Below, one piece after another: positions 1 to 11,105 of a stretch of 16,043 bases of DNA; the first letter of the stretch is position 1, and the number at the start of each line of letters is the position of its first letter. A model generated the notes under the pieces. That model worked only from the letters and a program-made list of their open reading frames with translations. It made no database searches and was not told where the DNA came from. A program made the translations under genes and the position numbers. Origin of the DNA: Nocardia sp. (lineage in GTDB: Bacteria > Actinomycetota > Actinomycetes > Mycobacteriales > Mycobacteriaceae); NCBI GenBank assembly GCA_017354515.1, contig JAFMQT010000045.1, forward strand, positions 1-16,043, written 5' to 3'.

Positions 1-207
1 AGCGGAGCGGAAATCGCCTTCATCCACACCGAGGTGGACGCCGAATTCAGCGGTAAGGGCCTGGGCGAGGCGCTGATCCGCCATGCGATCACCGATGCCG
101 CCGCGCGCGAGCAGGCGATCGTGCCGCGCTGTTCGGCTGTCAAGAGCTGGCTGGACAAGCATCCGGAGTTCGATGCCAAGGTCGTGGGTAAGGGCATCAA
201 GCGCTGA
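1..207 (+). CDS. GNAT-family N-acetyltransferase, C-terminal fragment
   Basis: The window opens inside this reading frame, so only the last 68 residues are present and the start is missing. The fragment reads through a typical acetyl-CoA-binding core: a beta strand with IAFIHTEVD, then SGKGLGEALIRHAI, which fits the GNAT motif A loop (RxxGxG-like) and its helix. It ends with VPRCSAVKSWLDKHPEF. This arrangement matches the small COG2388/YidJ-like GNAT proteins of about 90-110 residues, which are soluble single-domain acetyltransferases of unknown substrate. Family assignment rests on these motifs; substrate and pathway cannot be inferred. The gene converges on the HTH regulator downstream, with a hairpin between the two stops. 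Confidence 0.85.
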   Translation, partial: SGAEIAFIHTEVDAEFSGKGLGEALIRHAITDAAAREQAIVPRCSAVKSWLDKHPEFDAKVVGKGIKR

Positions 208-220
208 TATCGATGTGCTT

Positions 221-247
221 GTGGCGCCGCGGATTCCGGCGGCGCAC
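221..247. terminator. Candidate bidirectional hairpin between convergent genes
   Basis: The arms GTGGCGCCGCGG (221-232) and CCGGCGGCGCAC (236-247) pair through about 11 G+C-rich positions, with small bulges and a 3-nt loop. The hairpin lies between the stop of the acetyltransferase (205-207) and that of the HTH regulator (249-251), so it could terminate both. There is no T tract. That is common in high-G+C actinobacteria but lowers certainty. Confidence 0.5.
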
Positions 248-248
248 G

Positions 249-1160
249 TCAACCCCGATCGGCGGCTCCGGCGTCGGTATCCACACTCCCCGCCGCGGTG
301 TTCCCGTCCGCCGGCCCGGTACCCACCGTCAGCGTCTGCGTTCCGATGACCCGCAACAATTCCAGTTTCTCCTGGGCGTCGCTGCCCGGGCGCGGATAGA
401 AGACCAGCAGGTGCTGGGCGGCATTCGGGGTGACCAGCCGTTCGCAGATCAGATCCAGCAGACCCACCTGCGGATGCCGGATCTTCTTGCTGTCGTTGGT
501 TCGCACCGACACCTCGTGCGCAGACCACAGCCGGTCGAATTCGGCACTCGCCGTGCGTAATCGGCTGACCAGTTCGGTGACATCCGCATCACCGGAGCGA
601 CGTGCCGCGGTGGCCCGCAGGTCCGCCACCGCCTGCGCCGCGTGCCGATCTCGGTCTTCCGGCGGGAATTTCGCGGCCGTCGCGGGATCGGTGAACGCGC
701 GCCAGATCTGGTAGCGATCCATGCCGGTGAACCGAGTCTGATCCCCGGACATGTTGATATGCATCCGGTTCTGCGCCAAGACCTCGCCGAGATCGGATAT
801 CACACAGGCCGGAGTGTCCTGAAGTTTGTCCAGCAGGTACAACAGTCCCGGGCGGATATGCCGGTCGCCGGCGCCGGCGGCCGGGGCGGGATATCCGCAC
901 AGGTGGTAGACGTGATCGCGCTCGTCGTCGCGCAGCCGCAACGCCCGCGCCAGCGCACCGAGCACCTGCACCGAGGGCCGCGGGCCGCGCGCCTGTTCCA
1001 GGCGGGTGTAGTAGTCGGTCGAAATGCCCGCGAGCTGGGCCACCTCGTCGCGGCGCAATCCGGGTGTGCGCCGCCGGACGCCCGGCAGCAGTCCCACATC
1101 GGCAGGCTGCAGCTGGCTGCGGCGCCGCCGCAGGAAATCGGCCAGATCATCGCGATCCAT
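249..1160 (-). CDS. XRE/HTH_31 transcriptional regulator with MmyB-like ligand-binding domain
   Basis: This 303-residue DNA-binding protein has an N-terminal helix-turn-helix at about residues 9-75, with RRRTPGLRRDEVAQLAGIS followed by YYTRLEQARGPRPS, the hallmark of this actinobacterial family. A MmyB-like C-terminal domain follows at about 105-272, including FTGMDRYQIWRAFTDP and HPQVGLLDL. Family members are one-component regulators, often of the adjacent oxidoreductase gene. The start at 1160 was chosen because family proteins begin MDRxxxLADFLRRRR. An in-frame ATG at 1175 would add five residues, and neither start has a strong Shine-Dalgarno. The frame stays open beyond 1160, but that stretch overlaps the divergent reductase gene and is not coding. 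The last 25 residues are a low-complexity tail. The gene is divergent from the aldo/keto reductase and is the likely regulator of it; this is inferred from layout. Confidence 0.9.
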   Translation of the reverse strand: MDRDDLADFLRRRRSQLQPADVGLLPGVRRRTPGLRRDEVAQLAGISTDYYTRLEQARGPRPSVQVLGALARALRLRDDERDHVYHLCGYPAPAAGAGDRHIRPGLLYLLDKLQDTPACVISDLGEVLAQNRMHINMSGDQTRFTGMDRYQIWRAFTDPATAAKFPPEDRDRHAAQAVADLRATAARRSGDADVTELVSRLRTASAEFDRLWSAHEVSVRTNDSKKIRHPQVGLLDLICERLVTPNAAQHLLVFYPRPGSDAQEKLELLRVIGTQTLTVGTGPADGNTAAGSVDTDAGAADRG

Positions 1161-1210
1161 GACACCCACGATCATGACACCACTGTGCCCGCCCGGCGCC
1201 CACCTGGCCA

Positions 1211-1225
1211 GGGATCGCCGATCCC
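1211..1225. promoter_or_regulatory. 15-bp palindrome in divergent regulator/reductase spacer
   Basis: GGGATCG (1211-1217) and CGATCCC (1219-1225) form perfect 7-bp arms around a single C. The site lies in the 117-bp spacer between the divergent HTH regulator and the aldo/keto reductase, so it is well placed as an operator for one or both. The regulator that binds it is not known; the adjacent HTH protein is the obvious candidate by position. Confidence 0.45.
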
Positions 1226-1277
1226 CCGATAGACGATCTCTTCTCCGAGCCCGGCACCGACGCGCAGGATTATCGCC

Positions 1278-2282
1278 ATGACGACTATCGATAAGACACA
1301 GCTGGGCGCCACCGGTCCGAAGGTGGGCCGCATCGCCCTGGGCGGGATGGGCATGTCGGGTTCGTACGGACGATCCGACCGCTCCGAATCGATCGCGACC
1401 ATCCACGCCGCCCTGGACTCCGGCGCCACCCTCATCGACACCGGCGATTTCTACGGTCACGGCCACAACGAAATGCTGATCGGCCAGGCCCTTGCCGATC
1501 GGCCACGCGAGGACTACCAGCTCAGCGTGAAATTCGGGGGCCTGCGCAGCCCGGCGGGGCATTTCGAGGGCATCGATACTCGACCGGCGGCCATGCGGAA
1601 CTTCCTGGCGTATTCGATGCGGCGACTCGGCGTGGACTACATCGACATCTACCGTCCCTCCCGCCTGGATCCGGCCGTTCCGATCGAGGACACCGTGGGC
1701 GCGATCGCGGACATGGTGGAGGCCGGATACGTCCGTCACATCGGGCTGTCGGAGGTCGGCGCGCAGACCCTGCGGCGCGCGGCCGCGGTGGCGCCGATCG
1801 CCGACCTGCAGATCGAATACGCGTTGATCACCCGGGGTATCGAGGCCGATATCCTGCCTACCGCAAGGGAATTGGGGATCGGGATCACCGCCTACGGGGT
1901 GCTCTCGCGCGGTCTGCTCAGCGATTCGCTGGGCGCCGGGCATACCTTCGCGCCCGATGACTTCCGCGCCCACAGCCCGCGCTTCCAGGGTGAGAACCTC
2001 ACCGCGAATCTGGAATTGGTCGCGGCCGTGCGGGAGATCGCGGCGCGACGCGGTGCGAGCGTGGCCCAGCTGGCCATCGCCTGGGTGCTGAGCCGCGGCA
2101 GCGATATCGTCCCGCTGATCGGGGCGCGCCGGGTCGACCGGTGGTCGGAAGCGGTTGCCGCACTCGATATCCGGCTCACCGACAGCGAACTGGCCGAACT
2201 CGAGGCGGCGGCGCCCGCTGAGGCAGTCGCGGGCACCCGGTACGCGGCCCCGATGATGGCGATGCTGGACAGCGAACGCTGA
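1278..2282 (+). CDS. Aldo/keto reductase family protein with substituted catalytic histidine
   Basis: This 334-residue (alpha/beta)8-barrel oxidoreductase belongs to the aldo/keto reductase superfamily (AKR13/YakC-like), which normally reduces aldehydes or ketones with NADPH. Visible family features are GRIALGGMGMSG near the N-terminus, D54 and Y59 in IDTGDFYGHG, and K85 in SVKFGG. They also include VDYIDIYRPSRLDPAVPIEDT (118-138), HIGLSE (154-159), and a C-terminal cofactor-binding stretch around VPLIGARRVDRWSEA. The usual catalytic His (in family context YYQHRVDP) aligns with S128 in IYRPSRLDP, so the D-Y-K-H tetrad is incomplete. ATG 1278 is used, with a modest AGGA at 1265-1268. It diverges from the HTH regulator and converges on the thioesterase. 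The fold is certain; activity and substrate are not. Confidence 0.93.
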   Translation: MTTIDKTQLGATGPKVGRIALGGMGMSGSYGRSDRSESIATIHAALDSGATLIDTGDFYGHGHNEMLIGQALADRPREDYQLSVKFGGLRSPAGHFEGIDTRPAAMRNFLAYSMRRLGVDYIDIYRPSRLDPAVPIEDTVGAIADMVEAGYVRHIGLSEVGAQTLRRAAAVAPIADLQIEYALITRGIEADILPTARELGIGITAYGVLSRGLLSDSLGAGHTFAPDDFRAHSPRFQGENLTANLELVAAVREIAARRGASVAQLAIAWVLSRGSDIVPLIGARRVDRWSEAVAALDIRLTDSELAELEAAAPAEAVAGTRYAAPMMAMLDSER

Positions 2283-2302
2283 GTAGTCCGCGCGCTCGGC
2301 GT

Positions 2303-2773
2303 CTACTTGCGCTTGGGCCGGATCACCGCGGTGAAAGTCGCTGCCGCCACCGACTTTCCGCTGCTGTCGGTGATATCGACCGGCATCGCCAGTTCCACCG
2401 GCCGCTGCGCGCTGATATCGGCGCGGGCCTGTTCCAGTTCCGCCGCGGTCAATTCCGAGGTGGCGTGGAACGGGCCCGCCTCACCCTTGGCCCGGGCCAG
2501 ATATTCGATCTTGCCGTCCCGGGCCACAATGAAGGTCTCACCCATCAGATCCAGAATTCCGGAGATGGAGGCGCCCATCGCCGCGGTTTCGGCCAGGCCG
2601 AACAGCAGCGCGGCGTGCACGTCGCCGTTGTGGTTCAGGTGTTCGGGTTGTGCGGCCATGCTCACCACATTGCGCCCGGGCGCGTACTCCACGCCTTCCA
2701 CGCCGGCGAACTGGATGAACCCCAGCTTCTGAAATCCGTCCATCACCAGTTTGCCCATGGCCGCGTGGTCCAT
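2303..2773 (-). CDS. Hotdog-fold thioesterase (PaaI/DUF4442-like)
   Basis: This 156-residue protein is the usual length for a single hotdog domain. Residues 45-64 (HLNHNGDVHAALLFGLAETA) match the central-helix motif of PaaI/DUF4442 proteins, where NHxGxxHAA and the following acidic residue line the acyl-CoA thioester site. The rest reads as hotdog strands, with GKIEYLARAKGEA and VDITDSSGKSVAAATF. The expected activity is hydrolysis of an acyl-CoA in the cytoplasm; the substrate is unknown. ATG 2773 is preferred because GGGAGA stands 4 nt upstream (2778-2783). The alternative ATG at 2800 has no such site and would lie 5 bp from the KstR-type palindrome at 2806-2819, inside the probable promoter. 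That palindrome suggests control by a KstR-like repressor and a link to sterol or lipid catabolism (inference). Confidence 0.85.
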   Translation of the reverse strand: MDHAAMGKLVMDGFQKLGFIQFAGVEGVEYAPGRNVVSMAAQPEHLNHNGDVHAALLFGLAETAAMGASISGILDLMGETFIVARDGKIEYLARAKGEAGPFHATSELTAAELEQARADISAQRPVELAMPVDITDSSGKSVAAATFTAVIRPKRK

Positions 2774-2805
2774 CGCATCTCCCGTCGCAGACAACGTCAT
2801 AAGAA

Positions 2806-2819
2806 TAGAACGTGTTCTA
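2806..2819. promoter_or_regulatory. KstR-type operator (TetR-family palindrome)
   Basis: TAGAAC-GT-GTTCTA is a perfect palindrome with 6-bp arms and fits exactly the published KstR operator TnnAACnnGTTnnA, which controls cholesterol and lipid catabolism genes in Mycobacterium and Rhodococcus. It is centred about 40 bp upstream of the thioesterase ATG. It overlaps a possible -10 element (TATTCT, - strand, 2807-2802), as expected for repression. The divergent hypothetical gene begins at 2961, so control of that gene is less certain. Confidence 0.7.
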
Positions 2820-2830
2820 CTTTCTTACCC

Positions 2831-2845
2831 GGTGCGATTCGCACC
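2831..2845. promoter_or_regulatory. Second palindrome next to the KstR-type site
   Basis: GGTGCGA (2831-2837) and TCGCACC (2839-2845) are perfect 7-bp arms around one T. The centre lies about 25 bp from that of the KstR-type site, in the same divergent spacer. It could be the operator of another regulator or a hairpin. No known motif is recognised. Confidence 0.35.
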
Positions 2846-2902
2846 TGTCCAGACCGGCCCGCCGATCCGAATAGCGGTGGGCGACCGGGACGCGGCTCCG
2901 AT

Positions 2903-2928
2903 ACCGTGGATACACGGGATTCCACGGT
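2903..2928. repeat. 8-bp inverted repeat upstream of the hypothetical gene
   Basis: ACCGTGGA (2903-2910) and TCCACGGT (2921-2928) are perfect arms with a 10-nt loop. The repeat ends 32 nt before the GTG start at 2961. It may be an operator half-site pair or a 5' leader hairpin for that gene; the sequence alone does not decide. Confidence 0.35.
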
Positions 2929-2960
2929 GCTGTGCAGGGTGCGAGGAAGGGTGAGATCCG

Positions 2961-3638
2961 GTGTTCGACCCGTTGGCCGATATCGATCGGGCCCTTGCCG
3001 ATCGGGCCGGATGGACATGGTTCGACGACCATCTGCGCTACACCTGCGCGGTGCTGGATCTGCTGCGCCGCGACCGGCTCACCGCGCTGCCGGTGAAGTC
3101 CACCCGGATCCGGATCGATCCCGGTGAGGTCTGCATCGCCGAAGGCCAGGCACAGTGGTACTTCTGGCGAGCGCCGGGCGACGGCACCTGGACACCGCGC
3201 ACCATCTACGCCGCCGGAAATGCCGCCTTCGTCATGGCCGCGCAGGTCGGCAACGCACTGGCCAATCACATTCGGCGACAACAGGCCGAGGCCGGCACCC
3301 GGCCCCGGTGGATCGGCGAGCCCGCCGGCTCGATCATGGTGTCCGATCGGCGCATCCACCTGACCAATCCCGACCGCGCGGTGCCGATCGCCTGGTCGGC
3401 GCTGGAGACGATCGACCTCACCGCCCCGGATCGGGTGGTGGCCCGCTATCAGGACCGGGGCGGCGCGTTCCATCTGCTGCAGGTGCACAGTCCCTGGGCC
3501 GCACTGATTTTCGTGATCGCCGCGCATCTGCACTTCCCGAACCATCCGCTGCTGCTGTCCGGGAACTGGCTGCCGCCCGGATTCGAGGACAAATGCCATC
3601 TCGCGGGCAAGAGCTGCCCACCGGTACGGACCCGCTGA
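2961..3638 (+). CDS. Conserved hypothetical protein, possibly PH/GRAM-like fold
   Basis: No named family is recognised with confidence. The 225-residue product has no signal peptide or clear membrane segment and is probably cytoplasmic. The first 110 residues include WFDDHLRYTCAVLDLLRRDRLTALP and GEVCIAEGQAQWYFWRAPGDGTW. The second half has a beta-rich pattern: GSIMVSDRRIHLT, then VPIAWSALETIDLTAPDRVV and ARYQDRGGAFHLLQVHSPW. It then has the helix ALIFVIAAHLHF and ends HPLLLSGNWLPPGFEDKC. The order of a test-for-use strand, W-x-x-LE and then DRVVAR recalls PH-like or GRAM-like domains of actinobacterial proteins, but this is a structural guess. GTG 2961 is preceded by AGGAAGG at 2944-2950. 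The AraC gene starts 53 nt after its stop, so co-transcription is possible. Confidence 0.75.
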   Translation: MFDPLADIDRALADRAGWTWFDDHLRYTCAVLDLLRRDRLTALPVKSTRIRIDPGEVCIAEGQAQWYFWRAPGDGTWTPRTIYAAGNAAFVMAAQVGNALANHIRRQQAEAGTRPRWIGEPAGSIMVSDRRIHLTNPDRAVPIAWSALETIDLTAPDRVVARYQDRGGAFHLLQVHSPWAALIFVIAAHLHFPNHPLLLSGNWLPPGFEDKCHLAGKSCPPVRTR

Positions 3639-3691
3639 CCTGCCGCATCCGGACACTGGGCAATGTCGGCACCGCATGCGAGGATCGAACC

Positions 3692-4141
3692 GTGACCAGC
3701 ACATCCGCCAGCGACCAGCGATTGCGCGATCTGGCCCGGTTGCGCCGCATCCGCGACCGGATCGATCGCGAATACGCGAAACCGCTCGATGTGGAATCGC
3801 TGGCGCGCGATGAACATATGTCCGCCGGACATCTGAGCCGGCAGTTTCGCCTCGCCTACGGGGAATCGCCCTACAGCTATCTGATGACCCGGCGGATCGA
3901 ACGCGCCATGGCGTTGCTGCGGCGCGGCGATCTCAGCGTCACCGAGGTGTGTTTCGAGGTGGGTTGTCAGTCGCTGGGCACCTTCAGCACCAGGTTCACC
4001 GAACTGGTCGGAGTCGCACCGAGCGTCTACCGGCGCCAGGCGGCCGAGGCGACACTGGGTATGCCCTCGTGCGTCGCGCGACAGGTGACCAGACCGATCA
4101 GGAATCGAGAAGCATCGGTGACCGGAACGCAATTAGCCTGA
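3692..4141 (+). CDS. Small AraC-family transcriptional regulator
   Basis: The 149-residue protein consists almost entirely of an AraC/XylS DNA-binding domain without the usual sensor domain. The first helix-turn-helix (about 35-55) is DVESLARDEHMSAGHLSRQF. The second (about 83-105) is VTEVCFEVGCQSLGTFSTRF, followed by the family signature GVAPSVYRRQ. The GTG start at 3692 is supported by GAGGA at 3680-3684, 7 nt upstream. The frame remains open further upstream but there overlaps the previous gene out of frame. It ends 5 nt before the VOC gene, which suggests translational coupling, and it probably regulates the VOC and UvrA-like genes downstream. Paired small AraC and VOC genes are a frequent actinobacterial arrangement. 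Any inducer would have to act through another protein or through the C-terminal tail. Confidence 0.9.
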   Translation: MTSTSASDQRLRDLARLRRIRDRIDREYAKPLDVESLARDEHMSAGHLSRQFRLAYGESPYSYLMTRRIERAMALLRRGDLSVTEVCFEVGCQSLGTFSTRFTELVGVAPSVYRRQAAEATLGMPSCVARQVTRPIRNREASVTGTQLA

Positions 4142-4146
4142 TCAGC

Positions 4147-4550
4147 ATGGATATCACAATTGCCCACAGCTATCTGCCGCAGAGCGATCCGGAGGCGGCG
4201 ACGCGGTTCTATCGCGACACCCTCGGATTCGAGATTCGCAACGATGTCGGCTACAACGGCCTGCACTGGATCACCGTCGGCCCGGCCGGCCAGCCCGATG
4301 TGTCGATCGTGCTGTATCCGCCCACCGCCAGCCCCGGAATCACCGAGGACGAGCAGCGCACCATCGCCGAGATGATGGCCAAGGGCACCTTCGGCAATAT
4401 CAACCTCGCCACCAAGAATCTCGACTCGACCTTCGAGAAGGTGCAGGCCGGCGGCGCCGAGGTGGTACAGGAACCCACCGATCAGCCCTACGGAATCCGC
4501 GACTGCGCCGTCCGCGATCCCTCCGGAAATCTGATCCGCATCCAGCAGGC

Positions 4551-4554
<4 letters not shown>
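4147..4554 (+). CDS. VOC-family (glyoxalase/bleomycin-resistance fold) protein
   Basis: The 135-residue protein has the two beta-alpha-beta-beta-beta modules of the vicinal oxygen chelate fold. Module one runs from MDITIAHSYLP through PEAATRFYRDTLGFEIRNDVGYNGLHWITVGP to VSIVLYPP. Module two has GNINLATKNLDSTFEKVQAGGAEVVQEP and RDCAVRDPSGNLIRIQQ. The typical C-terminal metal-ligand Glu is replaced by Gln (RIQQA), so a metal-free binding or sequestration role is as likely as catalysis. ATG 4147 follows the AraC stop by 5 nt and has no clear Shine-Dalgarno, consistent with translational coupling. The stop overlaps the start of the UvrA-like gene in ATGA. A role in resistance or detoxification alongside its neighbours is inferred from context. 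Confidence 0.92.
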
Positions 4555-6920
<2,366 letters not shown>

Positions 6921-6930
6921 CCGGGCACAA

Positions 6931-6974
6931 ACGATTCGGCCCCCGCCCGGATATCCGAGCGGGGGCCGAATCGT
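6931..6974. terminator. Strong bidirectional terminator hairpin between UvrA-like gene and rpoC
   Basis: The arms 6931-6946 (ACGATTCGGCCCCCGC) and 6959-6974 (GCGGGGGCCGAATCGT) are a perfect 16-bp inverted repeat. The 12-nt loop contains CGGATATCCG, itself a palindrome. The hairpin lies 10 nt after the UvrA-like stop and 15 nt after the rpoC stop, so it serves both converging transcripts. There is no long T tract on either side. Confidence 0.9.
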
Positions 6975-6989
6975 ATGTCTCCTACCGGA

Positions 6990-10958
<3,969 letters not shown>

Positions 10959-10962
10959 GTAA

Positions 10963-10970
10963 CTTCCTTT
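10963..10970 (-). promoter_or_regulatory. rpoC ribosome binding site
   Basis: AAAGGAAG lies 4 nt upstream of GTG 10958, with the AGGA core 6 nt away. This fixes the rpoC start and rules out the longer open frame that begins at 10997. Confidence 0.85.
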
Positions 10971-11010
10971 CCCCTGTTCGGGTTGAGTTTCGAGCAAATT
11001 TCGCTAGTTC

Positions 11011-11044
11011 TTCCGCGGCAGCCGCTCGCTCCCGCGGAGCGGAA
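11011..11044. repeat. Nested alternative inverted repeats in the rpoB-rpoC spacer
   Basis: Three pairings compete in this G+C-rich stretch. They are CGCTCC/GGAGCG (11027-11032 with 11036-11041, 3-nt loop), TCCGCGG/CCGCGGA (11012-11018 with 11032-11038) and TTCCGC/GCGGAA (11011-11016 with 11039-11044). In the rpoBC mRNA they lie about 50-90 nt upstream of the rpoC start. An mRNA-processing or attenuation role is possible but unproven. Confidence 0.55.
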
Positions 11045-11050
11045 AACTAT

Positions 11051-11097
11051 GTCCCGGAGCGCCCTGTCTTCGAATTGAGCACTGCGCGCTCCGGGAC
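11051..11097. repeat. Perfect 12-bp inverted repeat in the rpoB-rpoC spacer
   Basis: GTCCCGGAGCGC (11051-11062) and GCGCTCCGGGAC (11086-11097) are perfect arms with a 23-nt loop, starting 8 nt after the rpoB stop. In RNA they would form a very stable hairpin between the two cistrons. There is no T tract, and rpoC must still be transcribed, so partial termination, RNase processing or a dispersed repeat element are the candidate explanations. Confidence 0.75.
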
Positions 11098-11105
11098 CGA
11101 GCGAC

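Noticed and set aside
1161..1973. Upstream extension of the HTH regulator frame to 574 codons
   Set aside because: The extra part is antisense to the well-conserved aldo/keto reductase, and the family N-terminus begins at 1160.
2282..2307. Possible hairpin AGTAG/CTACT between the convergent reductase and thioesterase genes
   Set aside because: The stem has only 5 bp, the loop is long and the arms overlap the stop codons, so it is too weak to call a terminator.
3639..3691. Search for a separate promoter before the AraC gene
   Set aside because: No -35/-10 pair is convincing in these 53 nt. The operon may be read from further upstream.
2817..3704. Open frame of 295 codons on the - strand
   Set aside because: It overlaps the hypothetical gene 2961-3638 on the opposite strand. 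That + strand frame has better composition, a ribosome binding site and conserved-looking blocks.
10959..10997. ATG at 10997 as the rpoC start, adding 13 residues
   Set aside because: The GTG at 10958 has a clear Shine-Dalgarno, and the conserved family N-terminus starts there.
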